NCBI GenBank assembly: GCA_963682025.1
Contig: OY821518.1
Coordinates: 220,830,868-220,894,867, forward strand
Length of the DNA stretch: 64,000 bases
Direction: 5' to 3'
DNA from: Cordilura impudica
Taxonomy: Eukaryota; Arthropoda; Insecta; Diptera; Scathophagidae
Part shown: piece by piece, positions 11,728 to 23,697 of the stretch
Layout of the letters: every line of letters begins with the position of its first letter
How positions within the stretch are numbered: position 1 is the stretch's first letter
Program-made: the position numbers and the translations under genes
The notes under the pieces: model-generated
Seen by the model: only the letters and a program-made list of their open reading frames with translations
Told to the model about the DNA's origin: nothing
Databases searched by the model: none

Positions 11728-13387
11728 ATATACAATGATGGATATACGTTTACCTGTGTTAAATTGTGAACTGGCTAAAATTGATTAGCATACCTTTAGG
11801 CTTTTATAAAATTATTTGTTAAAAAGTCGTTTATATATCGTCTGTGTGCTGAAAAAATGTCTTCAATAAAATCTAATGAAGTTTATTTAAAATTCGCAAT
11901 TTATTGAATTTTATTTAAATATTCATAAATTTTTTATAATGTTAATTAAAAAACATTGAAAGAAAAATTTGAATGAAAAAAATTAAATTTTCTAGGATTT
12001 GCACTCGAATTTTGATTGCTGGGCTCTGCTTGTATATATACAGGCTCCTGGTTTGTTTTAAAAATATCAATGTTTAAAAATTTTGATTTAATTATTTTAG
12101 AGTTGTGTGGTGTTGCATAAACTTCTTAAATATACAAAGTTTGCAAAATTATACCAGCTCGCTTTTAATTTGTAAATACAATTGCTTGTCAGCTCAATGG
12201 TTTTTCAACTCCTGAATCTACGGGTATGTTAATGAGTGTAATGCTCTCTGTTAGTACTATAGCGATTCTGTCTGCATGGGTGTTGTATTTTCTTTAATAT
12301 TAATGCTGCCGCCACAAATGCATTATTCAAAGTTGTTTAATATTGTTGCGAAAAATCCAATTTTGATTTAGTTCGTTGTCCTATATTATTGTAGTTGTTG
12401 CAATTATTATTGTCGCTATTATTATTCTTTTGCATGTTGTAACGTTGTGATAACAATACGAAAAACAAAAAAAAAAAAAATTCAAAAATATTTATGATGT
12501 TAGTTTGCAAAGTCATTGTCTCAAAAGTTAATGTATTTCCCTTTACTTTACAGTATTTGGTAACTATAGTGGGAAGAGTATTTGTGGCAACTGTAGGAGC
12601 TAAATATATAATAGTTGTAGTCTGTAGAATTTTCTAATGATAGCAAATGAAAGGGGTTTCGTTAGAAGTAAGAAAAGTTTTATTTTATAAATGTGGAAAA
12701 ATTTATAAATATTTGTTCGGTTATTTATCGGTTTGTTCGCAATTTAGTTTTAATAAATTATGTAATTTACTAAGTTAACAAGATGAATTACTTTTATTGT
12801 GTTTAAAATAAAAACCTACATTTTGAATATTGATAATGAAATTAGTGAAGCTGAGCAGATATTTCGGTAAAAAACTTTAAGACGATCAAAAATACTTCTT
12901 TCCGTTGAATATTTTTACCATTTTGATATGAAATATTTCGTAAAGAAACGCATTTTAAATTAAGAATTATAGTTCAATTTAATTTTAGTTTGTTTTGCAT
13001 AAATTATTAAATTATATGTCCATCACCAAAAACGGTTATTTCTATTTTCGCAAATCTTAAGGCACTGCATGAAATCCTGTGGACCCTTCTATTTTTGATA
13101 ATATATTTAGATTTTTTGTCTATTGTTTTTTCCTGTTTTTTTCACAACCATCGCTAAATCACTACACATTATTAGCGTACTGAACAAAAGTATTATTATC
13201 ACAAACAATATTAACGAAAATCACTTACGACCAGTATTTTTCTTAAAAAAAAAAAAAATATTAAACATATAAATCGAAACTTATTCAAGAATAAAAAATA
13301 AAACTTAAAAATTCCAAACTCCAATGACTGATACAGCAAAATTTTACAGGTAAATATATTCCTGGTTTAACCGGTAATTAAAATATA
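11728..13387. other. AT-rich stretch with one diverged repeat, no gene seen
   Basis: The part at about 11755-12045 (around TTAGCATACCTTTAGG and GCACTCGAATTT) is a diverged second copy of 10526-10655. The rest shows poly-A and AT-rich sequence without coding signal. Confidence 0.5.
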
Positions 13388-13926
13388 ACAAGTAAGAAAA
13401 TTATAGTCGGTCTAGACCGACTATACGATACCCTATACCATGCGTTTAGAGACCCTATCTCTCAGGCCCAACTAACTGGATATAGAAAATTAGCATAAAC
13501 AAATTTAAATGGGATTTTCATTAATTTCTTTGGCTGCAGATATGAAAAAATTCATATCGGATGCAATATCTATATGGGGACGTGGCCCAAATGACCCCTA
13601 TGTCGATTTCATAGGGGTCGTTTGTATGGGGACTAGGTCTGAACATGGACCGCTTCCCACCAATTTCAACAGCGTTCATCATATGGCCGATAGAAGCTTA
13701 TATACCAAATTTCATCAAAATATATTCATATTTGCGACCTGCAGTTTGATTACAAGCTTTAAATGGACACACAGACGGACGGACGGACATCGTTAAATCG
13801 AATCAGATAGTGATTCTGATTCGATCGGTATAATAAAAGATTGGTCTAGGTCAAATATTTTTGGTAGTTACAAACAGCAGCACAAAGTCATTATACCCAA
13901 ACCACATAGTGGTATAGGGTATAAAA
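13388..13926 (-). mobile_element. HLE with internal deletion
   Basis: Both ends are intact, with a perfect TCGGTCTAGACCGA palindrome on the left and CATAGTGGTATAGGGTATAAAA on the right. About 250 bp of the middle is missing, joined near 13585. Its (GACG)n tract is short. Confidence 0.8.
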
Positions 13927-13934
13927 ACTACGAT

Positions 13935-14085
13935 TGAAACAACCAAGACAAAATTTGGATACAAACCTAACACAATGCTAAAAAAAATATTTTCCACAGT
14001 AAAACCACCAATAAACGAACTACAACAAAGCAACATTGTTTACGAAATAATCTACAAAGGGATCCAGTATCGGTATATTTATTGA
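13935..14085 (+). pseudogene. Possible Penelope-like element fragment
   Basis: One frame reads KFGYKPNTMLKKIFSTVKP followed by QQSNIVYEIIYKG. This resembles the segment between the RT and the GIY-YIG endonuclease in Penelope-like elements (a lysine-rich FS..K stretch, then SNVVYxIxC). The cysteine pair and the GIY-YIG core are not seen. A chance match cannot be excluded. Confidence 0.35.
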
Positions 14086-15295
14086 ACGTGTAGCATGCAG
14101 TATTCATGGATTGCGATCAACATCACAGAATGGCCTAATATTCGGAAATCCAGACAATGTGCGATTCGTCAGTAAAAAGTGAAGGAATAAAGAAAATAAA
14201 ACAAATCAAATAAAATATCCAGTGCAAAAAATTAAACAAGATTTGCTGGTAGAATCGGAGTTAACAAGAGAAATGCTAATTTCCAAAGAATTTCTTTTTA
14301 ATCGGGAGGCATTGGCGAAGTTGTGGAACTCATCGTGTAAAGCATACTCCTGCAAAATTTTATTGTAACAACGCAGATTGCATTGTGCATAAAACCCCTT
14401 AACAACATACTTCACCATCTACATTAACCAGCAATATACTAAACAACGCAATCACGTTCATTCATTCACATCCGTCAAACAAGTCACCATCAACCTAACA
14501 ACATAGTATTAACGATACACATCGATCAACCCTAAGCATATAACCATATACACATATCGATACAACAGCAGAAGCAGCTTAGCTTTAACTACCATTGATA
14601 TTTATATTTAGGCAATATCATTTTCATAACATTGATATTTATATATAGACAATATCATTTACAATTCTCATTCAGTTAATATTTCAGTTAAGATAAGTGA
14701 ACGAAGTTGGCTTAGGCAGTCAAGTCGAGTAAAAGGCAAGACTCTGTTCACTGCAGTAAATGTAAATAATTTCTAACGACGAACGGTACCGGTTGTCATC
14801 ATAGATATACTCCAGCGATCTTCGTCCAACTGCTCCCGAATGTTCCAGCGGCCTTTGGTTGACTGCTTCCGAATTGATTCTTATTGGCCTTTATTATGAG
14901 TTGCATTCGATCTTCGCTGGCTATCGGACTTTGACTATCGAATGTAAAATTCGTATTATTAGCTGGCAGCACGGTCGAAATTTTCGTTGCATAATGAATC
15001 TTAAATCGAACACAAATTTGCTTTCGATGCTGGATGACTGCTCATAGCGCGTACTTTCTTCGTTTAGCTTTTTTTTTTTAAAGAAAGCGCCAGGATGGCG
15101 CTTTCCAAAAATTTTTTTAGCTGTTTTTTTTTAAATTCCAAAACAGATTTTTCTAAAAAGTTAAATTTTCAATAATCTGGCAGGTAAGTCAATAAAAATG
15201 TTTTTTTTTTTAAATCACTAAAAGTTGATGACGTAATAAATACTTTTTTTACGACTCTGCATTTAAAATTGGTGCTTTTCTGTAGTATTGGTAAT
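14086..15295. other. Unassigned stretch with a perfect hairpin
   Basis: No gene is recognised. At 15083-15105 is a perfect hairpin, with GAAAGCGCCA paired to TGGCGCTTTC across a three-base loop, preceded by a T-run. A short imperfect duplication around TTGATATTTATAT...GACAATATCATTT lies at about 14597-14660. Confidence 0.45.
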
Positions 15296-15299
15296 GAAT

Positions 15300-17189
15300 A
15301 ACAGATATATTTTCACAAGTTTAAGATTTTACAAGGTAAGAAAATTTTCAGTAATTTCTTGTAAATTTAGCATTGTAAAACCGATGCGCCATTCTTTAAG
15401 CTGTGTAATTATACCATGAACTCCAATTCTATCAAATGCTTTTTGAAAATCTGTTGAAATTATTGATATATGGTTTCTGATGGATAATGCTTTTGTAATT
15501 TGTTGGTCCGGAAATAGAAGTGCGTCATTGGTGCCTTTACGTTGTTTAAAAGCAACTTGTTTTGGGTGTATAAGCTTGTTTTTTTGTAGGTACCAAGCTA
15601 GTCTTTTAGCGATTATTTTTTCTAGCAGTTTACTTACGCAAGAAATAAGAGAAATTGGTCTGTAGCTATTAACTTTGTTTTTTTCTTTGCCAGGTTTTAA
15701 AATTGGTATTATATTCGAAATTTTCCAATCTTGCGGTATGTTTCCAGAAACAAATAGCTATGTTGTTAAAAATTGCTAGCAAGAATTCTTTTCCTGAGAT
15801 TTGACATATTTTTTAACATAGGGTTATTGATTTTATCGAGTCCTGGAGTTTTTCTTTTAAGGACTTCAGTGCTGAGTTCATTTCCATAATGGTAATGTTT
15901 GAATCTATGAATTTAGCTGAGGTGTTAGGTGTGTAGTTTAACAAAATATTTGTTGACATTTTACTATTTATGAAAGATTGGCTGAAGTTTGAATTACTAC
16001 TTTGGAAACATCACTCTTTGCCGAGGATAGTGGCTATTTGATGTGGTTCAGTATAATTATTGTTCTGGTGTTCTATTCAACGTATTTCATGTGAATTAAA
16101 TTTTCCATATAATATGGTAACGTTACACCATAATGTTTGGGTGGAAGAGTTTGGATTTATACTGGACGTAAAGTCGTAGTAACTGTTTATTTTGGCTACT
16201 TTTGCTTGTTTTTTAAATAAGGCATTAGCTCTACGATACTCAATTTTATTTTCAGTAGAAGGATTGTTCTTAAATAAATACCAGACTTTTTGTTTATTAT
16301 TTCTTAAAATTGATAAGTTTTTGTTCCACCAGTGGACTTTCTTCTTTTTTGTATTGTTAGTATTTTTGGGAATTGTCTCGTTTGCTGAAGCTATAATAAT
16401 TTTTTTAAATGTTGCAGCATCTCTATTGTTCTTATTTGTTATATTGATATTATTGATTTTAGAATGAACTAAATTTGAAAATTTAGGTCAGTTCGCCATA
16501 TCGGTTTTAAATCTGGTGAATTTGTTTGATGTGTTATACATATTGGGGTTCTTGTTGTAAGCGATGTATATGGGATAGTTATCACTACCATGGAGTTGAG
16601 AATAAACTTGCCATGTTGTAAAAGGAATTAAGACTGCTGAAGCCAGAGAAATGTCGACACGGGTAAATGTTGAGTGTGTTGAGTAGTGTGTGGGTTTACC
16701 ATTATTCAAGATAACTAAATTTGATTGCTGCTAGAATTGTTCTATTAATTTTCCTCGAGCATCGGTATTATCTGAACCCCAAATGGTGCTATGGGCATTT
16801 AAGTCCCTACGATTAAGGTAGTTGAGTCAACGTAGCTGTATAAAGTATTTAAGTTTATCATCGAGATATTTTGAGTTGGTGGTACATATAGGGAAATTAC
16901 ATTGAGTTTTATTTCTGCTTCAATTTTTACTCCTACTGAGTAAAAAATTGTATTTGGATAGTAAGGGTTGTGTTGTATGGATTTTTTATATTGCTGTACC
17001 TCCTTTTCCTCGAGTAGAGTTACAATTATATGTGTAGAATTCGTAGTTACTTATGTTTATTGAGTTAGATTTGAGGTGTGTTTCTTGTAATGTTATCACA
17101 TCTGGAAACCTACTATCTATTATTAATTCAAGATCATGTAAATTATTGTAGTATCCGTTAATATTCCATTGGATAATACTTAGTACCAT
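15300..17189 (-). pseudogene. I-like non-LTR retrotransposon ORF2, 5' part (endonuclease and start of RT)
   Basis: Reading from 17189 leftward, the product starts MVLSIIQWNINGYYNNL and continues with VITLQETHLKS, the start of the apurinic endonuclease domain of I/jockey-type LINEs. ORF 16709-16488 carries NNGKPTHYSTHSTFTRVDIS and GSDNYPIYI, the C-terminal end of that domain (SDH/SDN-P-I motif). From about 15760 to 15390 the RT fingers and palm follow, with SKLLEKIIAKRLAWYL, KQVAFKQRKGT and STDFQKAFDRIG (motif A aspartate). The copy breaks off before the YADD motif, at about 15300. Frames change several times. An HLE abuts the ORF2 start at 17195. Confidence 0.75.
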
Positions 17190-17194
17190 AAGAT

Positions 17195-17916
17195 AAAGTA
17201 AGAAAATTATAGTCAGTCTAGACCGACTATACGATACCCTACACCATGCGTTTAGAGACCCTATCTTTCAGGCCCAACTAACCGGATATATAAAATATGC
17301 ATAAACCAAATTTAAGTGGGATTTTAATTAATTTTTTTTGGCTGCAGATATGAAAAACTTCATATCGGATGTACCACTATGTGGTTTGGGTATAATGACT
17401 TTGTGCTGCTGTTTGTAACTACCAAAAATATTTGACCTAGATCCATCTCTTATTATACCGATCGAATCAGAATCAGAATCACTATCTGATTCGATTTAAC
17501 GATGTCCGTCCGTCCGTCCGTCCGTCTGTGTGTCCATGTAAAGCTTGCAATCGAAGTCCAGGTCGCAAATATAAACATATTTTGATGGGATTTGGTATAT
17601 AAGCTTTTGCTCATTTATATGGGGGCTAGGTCTGAACATGGACCGATTCTCACCAATTTCAATAACGTTCATCCCATGGCCGATAAAAGCTTATATACCA
17701 AATTTCATCAAAACATATTCATATTTGCGACCTACAGTTTGATTACAAGCTTTACATGGACACACAGACGGACGGACGGACATCGTTAAATCGAATCAGA
17801 TAGTGATTCTGATTCGATCGGTATAATTAAAGATGGGTCTAGGTCAAATATTTTTGGTAGTTACAAACAGCAGCACAAAGTCATTATACCCAAACCACAT
17901 AGTGGCATAGGGTATA
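17195..17916 (-). mobile_element. Composite of HLE ends, including an inverted pair of 5' ends
   Basis: Three pieces lie side by side. 17195-17371 is the 3' third of an HLE on the minus strand, with the palindrome. 17372-17609 is the 5' 240 bp on the plus strand (from ACCACTATGTGG through (GTCC)n). 17611-17916 is the 5' 300 bp on the minus strand. The last two pieces form an inverted repeat of about 230 bp with a spacer of about 80 bp. Each arm also contains a short hairpin, TCGAATCAGA / TCTGATTCGA. Confidence 0.8.
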
Positions 17917-18071
17917 ATAAATAGAATTATGTGTGGCAAGTGTTTATTAAATAGAGTATTTATAGAAAGTCAACTGTTTTATTACAAAACGTCTTTATTC
18001 AATGAGCACACTTTCAAAACTGTCTAATAAAATTATTTTAATGTCAAGGCGAATACTTTTTGGGATTACAT

Positions 18072-18852
18072 TTTTATACCCTATACCACTATGTGGTTTG
18101 GGTATAATGACTTTGTGCTGCTGTTTGTAACAACCAAAAATATTTGACCTAGACCCATCTTTAATTATACCGATCGAATCAGAATCACTTTCTGAGTTGA
18201 TTTAACAATGTCCGTCCGTCCGTCCGTCTGTGTGTCCATGTAAAGCTTGTAATCAAACTGCAGGTCGCAAATATCAATATATTTTGATGAAATTTGGTAT
18301 ATAAGCTTTTGTCGGCGATGGGATGAACGTTATTGAAATTGGTGAGAATCGGTCCATGTTCAGACCTAGCCCCCATACAAATTACCCATATGAAATCGAC
18401 ATAAATTGCCATAAGATCCAAATTGTCATATAGATCTTACTCAAATTGGGTTTGTATGCGTTCATTACTTCCACTAATGAGTAGTCCAAAAATGATCCCT
18501 GTGACCCCGTATAGAGCTGCTTCCCGATCTTCACTTAAATCAATTAAAAACAAAAATATTGCACTGATTCTTCTCAAATTTTGTTTGTACATATTTTTGC
18601 AAAATACAAGAGACTTTACCAAACATGATCAGGATCGGTCCATTTTTGGACCTAGTCCCTTTATAGATATAGCATCCGATATGAACTTTTTCATATCTGC
18701 GGCCAAAAAATTAATAAAAATCCCACTCAAATTTGGTTTTTGCTTATTTTCAATGTCCAGTTAGTTGGGCCTAAGAGATAGGGTTTCTAAACGCATGGTA
18801 TAGGGTATCGTATAGTCGGTCTAGACCGACTATAATTTTCTTACTTGTTTTT
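18072..18852 (+). mobile_element. HLE, full length
   Basis: It starts TTTTATACCCTATACCACTA. (GTCC)n is near 18211-18230, the inverted subterminal motif TGGTATAGGGTATCG is near 18797, then the perfect palindrome, and the end TTTTCTTACTTGTT. It is one of the best-preserved copies and a good reference for the family. Confidence 0.85.
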
Positions 18853-20661
18853 AATTTGGTGGATGTCCTCTTCTTTTGATAATATTAAACACGTATAACA
18901 GACGGAAAAACAATATTCTTAAAGAAATGCATGTATAAGAACATTCTACATTTTAAATATTATAATATTATAATAAGTTCCAGTCATGGGAATATGCTGC
19001 AATTATTTTTGAGGCACTTAATACTGTTTAAGAGAAATAGAACAAGACTAGATGTTAATAAATTTTAGTACTTTGTTTAAAGATTTTGCACAAAATATTA
19101 TTCTTCTACTTATCCATGTCAGTATGTTATTTGTATTTATCACTAACAATATTTATGTCAGAAAAATTTTACTGTTTATTGTCAAAATGCCCACAGAGGC
19201 CTTTTTAAATATAAACTGTTAATAACCAAGTTGTGTATTTTCTGGCAACCTTTGAACACATTCAAACACACCTTTCTTTATTCATATAATTGTGGATTTT
19301 TTTAAGGTCTTTGTTTGGAAAGTTGTAGACGCATGCTTGCAAAATTAAACAATAATAAGTAATTAAATGCTGCTACTATTGTGAGGATGCCAAATAGGAC
19401 ACATTTAGAGCTATATAAACACGAATTTAAACCAATAACCTTACACATACATTTTTCTTTGTAATAATAATACTCGTGTATTTATATATATTTATATATA
19501 TATAAGGTTCAGAAAATACACACGTGAAACACACAATGTTCTGTTCTAAAGCAGCCAACATATATTTTTATTTTCATATCAATTATGTGTGTTTCTAAAT
19601 TTTGCACGGTGTCGAACGCATCATGAATGTGTTTCATTTGAATATTTTGTTATCTACACGAACATTTTTCTATCACGTGTTTTTTGTTTCGAACACACAT
19701 AACCCACACAGATTCGTATGTAGCTTTATTTTAAGTTCGTGTTCTGGTACGTGTTCAGCGAAAAAACAGAACATGAAAAATAAACAGGTTCGAGTTCAGT
19801 TATATTTTGAGTTCGTGTTCTGGCTCGTGTACAGTGGAAAATAGAACATGAACAATACACAGGTTCGATTTCAGTTATATTTTAAGTTCGTGTTCTGGAT
19901 TGTGTACTGTGAAAAATTAAAACATCAATTCGAGATCTGATACACCCCGATAAAAACGACGACAATTGTTTCAACCGAATTTATTCAAATTTTGTTGACC
20001 CTTTTTTATGACGTACGCTGAAATTGTTTACAATTGTACATATATATTTTTACTCAACTCATGTTCTGTAGCACCAATTAAAACTCATTGTCAACATTTT
20101 TCCAGTGTGTTTTAAAACCCAACAATACCCAACACTCTATAGTAATAAAGCAAATATATCAAACTATTCAAACATAATAAAAGCAAGACTTGTAAATATG
20201 TTGGAGTCATTATACTATTGTTTCTGTCTTCAATACAACCAGACATAAATGCCTCGTCCTGTCTTCTCCATTGTTTTTCTAATGCATGTACACTAAAATA
20301 TGAAAAAATGTAAAAGACAGCGCGCTGTTGCAATAATATTTTTTTTCTCCAGATATAGCTGTAGTTATCCATTTCAAAATAAAACCACATTGTATTCCAA
20401 TCTATTCGTTTTCGGAATATAATTGCATGAATAATAGCGTCGTAAAATAATTTGTAAATTTTATGAAAAAAATCGTTCCAAAGTAATTTTTGCGACATTT
20501 TAGGGACAAGTGTTTGAGAAACCTTTTTTGTGGTCAACTACACCATTAATATATAAAAACAATCAGCAGGTACAATTTAGATGCATAACAAATTTATCAA
20601 ATTAATTTTGTTTAAACTATTCGAAAATTACTTCTTTGAAATGTGTGATGAATGACAAGTC
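18853..20661. other. AT-rich stretch, no recognised gene
   Basis: It contains the short tandem repeat described at 19722-19930. The rest gave no recognisable protein. A 141-codon ORF on the minus strand (20112-20537) has no family signature. Confidence 0.45.
19722..19930. repeat. Tandem repeat, about 75-bp unit, nearly three copies
   Basis: TTCGTGTTCTGG recurs at 19736, 19812 and 19887 (spacings 76 and 75). Between them is a conserved body with GAACATGAA, ACAGGTTCG and TTCAGTTATATTTT. GTGTTC/GAACAC words are also dense upstream, at 19500-19700. Confidence 0.75.
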
Positions 20662-21187
20662 TTTATACCCTATACCACATAGGTTTGGGTATAATGACTT
20701 TGTGCTGCTGTTTGTAACTACCAAAAATATTTGACCTAAACCCATCTTTTATTATACCGATCGAATCAGAATCACTTTCTGAGTCGATTTAACGATGTCC
20801 GTCCTCCGTCCGTCCGTCCGTCTGTGTGTCCATGTAAAGCTTGTAATCAAACTGCTGGTCGCAAATATGAATATATTTTGATGAAATTTGGTATATAAGC
20901 TTCCGTCGGCCATGGATGAACGCTATTGAAATTGGTAAGAATCGATTCATGTTCAGACCTAGCCCCCATACAAATGACCCCTACGAAATCGACATAAATT
21001 GCCATATGATCCAAATTGTCTTATAGATCTTAGTCAAATTGGGTTTGCATGTATTTATTACTTCCAATGAGTAGTCCTAACACGATCCCTATGGGACAAC
21101 CCTTAGTCATAGGCCCCATATTTAGCTGCCATGGTATAGGGTATCGTATAGTCGGTCTAGACCGACTATAATTTTCTTACTTGTTTT
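20662..21187 (+). mobile_element. HLE with internal deletion
   Basis: The 5' end (TTTATACCCTATACCACATAGG) and the 3' end with the palindrome are present. The middle 3' portion is lost, the joint being at about 21126, right after the AGCTGCC segment. (GTCC)n is at about 20798-20820. Confidence 0.8.
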
Positions 21188-21287
21188 TAATTAATATTTA
21201 CCAAAATTCCTTCATAGTCCTTTATAAACTTTTTGGTTGTTATAAATTTGACTTAATATATTTGAACACAAATAGAAGTTGTTCTTA

Positions 21288-21735
21288 GACCCTCCACACT
21301 ACTGTGCAGACGGTATATATAGGTTCTTCATTCCATTTATAATGCATCGCATATGCATTTGCGACCCCATGAAGTATATATTCTTTTGATTCTTGTAACA
21401 ACTTGAGTCGATATAACGATGTCCGTCTGTCTGTTTAAAACACGCTCATTCATAAAATAATCCATTTAATTAGGTAAAGTTATGATAGTATTGCTTGCCA
21501 TTATTCCGGGCAGGTTGGTGTTGAAAATGAGCATTATTGTACCGAGATATGTCCAAAAACATGAAGACACTTCTAAAAAAATTGAAAAATTTAGTGTGTT
21601 TGTCGCAATAACACTAAGTTTATAAAATTTTCAAATTGTTGTTTTTTAAAATATTTTGTTTACATTTGTTATAATTAGTGCAAAAAGTTTCAGCACAGCC
21701 GAATATATATGCTTTAACACTTTTACTTGTTTGTT
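21288..21735 (+). mobile_element. Mini-me / DINE-1-type element, second family
   Basis: GAAGTATATATTCTTTTGAT followed by GAGTCGATATAACGATGTCC and GTCTGTCTG resembles the conserved core and GTCY proto-microsatellite of fly mini-me/DINE-1 elements. The 3' end AGCACAGCCGAATATATATG then CTTTTACTTGTTT is of the same style. It is distinct in sequence from the HLE copies, although both share a CGATGTCCGTC core and an ACTTGTTT end. The left boundary is approximate. Confidence 0.5.
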
Positions 21736-22017
21736 TTTTACATTCTCTGTAAAAATGAAAATCAAAAACAAACTTTTTTATATTTTAACTTTTGTGGAAA
21801 AAATGTATAACTGCTACAGTCACTGGTTAGAATATTATTTTGAGTCTGTTGGCCAGAAAGCACTCGAAAAATCAAAACATATATATAAAAAAAAGTTTCC
21901 AAGAAAGCCTTTATAACGGTTGACCATAACTAAAGGTGGAACGAGTGAACCAGAATTTTCAGGAATTTATAAAGGGAAATGCCATTGATAAGAGAATTAA
22001 ATTGTTTGTTCATACTA

Positions 22018-22222
22018 TTTTTTATTTTATTTATTTATTTATTTATTTATATTTATTATAATGCAAAGTAAATTTGAATTCTAATTTGGGTCCAGGGATA
22101 AGCCGGGTGACAAAGAGCATTTGGCTGATTTTTGCAATGACAGACCAAAGCCTCTGGTGGGAATCGAACCCACGAACCCCGCATTATACGCGAGCATGCT
22201 ACCTACTCACCTACCGGGGCGC
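22018..22222 (-). mobile_element. tRNA-derived SINE
   Basis: Reading from 22222 leftward, the first 73 nt fold like a tRNA. There is an A box TAGGTGAGTAGG (22202-22213), an anticodon stem CTCGC/GCGGG with loop GTATAAT, and a T arm GTGGG-TTCGATT-CCCAC containing the B box GGTTCGATTCC (22160-22170). The acceptor stem has mismatches and no functional end. An unrelated body of about 90 nt follows and then an (AAAT)n tail (22018-22060). Head, body and A-rich tail make a Pol III SINE more likely than a real tRNA gene. Confidence 0.75.
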
Positions 22223-22274
22223 TTAGTGTTCAAACTAAGTTTCCTTACATTATATTAAAGCTGCACCCTAAACC

Positions 22275-22705
22275 AAGGACCATATTTATGGTCCTTGCCT
22301 GATCTAACAGAATATATTACTGTGCCGGTAGATCTAATTTAATTTCATTTTATTTATTTCCATAAATTCTGTCAAAATTTAATATGATGATTTACTAATT
22401 ATTTAAATCTTTTTTGCCACACACATTACTTCGTTCCATCTGCAATTATATAAATTTTTTATATATCATTAATTAATATAATTTATACATTTCTTTTATA
22501 AATTAAATTAAAGTAAATATCAAAGAGAGAGATTTTGTCTGCAAAACAGTGAAAATAAATAAAAGAGAGATATTTGGTCCCATCAATATGGATCTTGGAT
22601 CAAATATTCAGCAACATGTTTGTAGCCATCTTGTCCCCTCTTGCATTTTCAGTTTTCGTGTGACCAAATTGCGGTTTGCACATCCTCTATTATATATGGT
22701 CCTTG
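22275..22705. mobile_element. MITE with inverted ends and likely 8-bp target duplication
   Basis: AAGGACCATAT at the left end and ATATGGTCCTTG at the right end are inverted repeats. CCTAAACC flanks both sides (22267-22274 and 22706-22713). The left end is itself a perfect hairpin, AAGGACCATA-TT-TATGGTCCTT. The 431-bp body is non-coding. An 8-bp duplication suggests a hAT-type MITE, but the terminal bases are not the usual CAGNG type, so the class is open. Confidence 0.6.
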
Positions 22706-22713
22706 CCTAAACC

Positions 22714-23697
22714 ACAAGTGTGTGTTAAGAAAATCCAGCAACAATGAACTTGTAAACACAATATTGCTCTGATTGTAATATGCAATTCTGATTGTAATAT
22801 GCAATCCCAATCTTGTAAATCTAACATTGTCTGATTTAATGTGATGTTGTTCGCTTATTAGCTTAATATAAAATAAGAAGAGTTAAACACATTGTAATAT
22901 TGTAACAGCGTAGAGTTGTGGAGCTATGCTGAAGTAAGATTTTCAGAAAACATAAAACAGAATGATATGTAATAAACATTGTAATATTTTTAGGATTCCT
23001 AAATTCTTTACCAATAAAGTGAATTGAAAAAAATTCAGTGTTTCTTATTACAACAATGTGCTATGAATAGGTACTTCTTAAGAAATTGTACCCTTTAAGA
23101 AAATTCAAATTTATAAGAAAAGTTCAGTATTAAGAAGAAGTTCTATTTATAGAAAGGGTATTTTTTTATAAGAAAACTTATTTGATTATAAAATTTTGTT
23201 TTTCTAAACTACGCTACCTGTATTCAAAAAGGTACTTACAGAATCGGTAAAATAGGGATGAGCATATCCATGTATTAAGATTTTACTGTTGATTTCGCTG
23301 AAATCTATTAAAATTTATGAGGGATGTAATATTGTTTTGTGACATGCTTAAGTTATTTTTTCAGCTATAATTCTTTATGGAAATGCTGACAATGAATTAG
23401 GAAGTCTGAAATTTTTTATCATTTCAAAGTCAGGCAGAGTGGTATTTTTCTCAGAGTAGGCCAAGGAAAGGTTTATAAAATTGTGATCAATCAATTAATA
23501 TGTTTCTACTTAAAAATTACCCATAAAAACTAAAATCATATTTTTTTAAATGTATAAGGGGTTTGTTGTCTTCCAAAAGTTCTGGTGTAGGGTGACGCGC
23601 ATTGGGATCGCTTCATATATATTTTTTTTTTTTGCAAAAAGTATAAGGAGACCTCCTGAACCATTGACATTTGGCCCAGAGCCTTTTATCAACTCAA
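22714..23697. other. AT-rich stretch, no gene seen
   Basis: No coding signal. The sequence around 23060-23180 is rich in degenerate TTAAGAAA/GTACC words. Confidence 0.45.

Noticed and set aside
17592..17789. Recurring short ORFs (MGARSEHGPILTNFN and related) in many places
   Set aside because: They are the same non-coding HLE sequence translated in each copy, on whichever strand the copy lies.
20112..20537. 141-codon ORF on the minus strand with a hydrophobic C-terminal stretch
   Set aside because: No family signature, AT-rich surroundings and no conserved neighbours; chance length is plausible. Conservation or RNA would be needed.
22148..22222. Functional tRNA gene
   Set aside because: Acceptor stem mismatches and the attached body and (AAAT)n tail fit a tRNA-derived SINE better.
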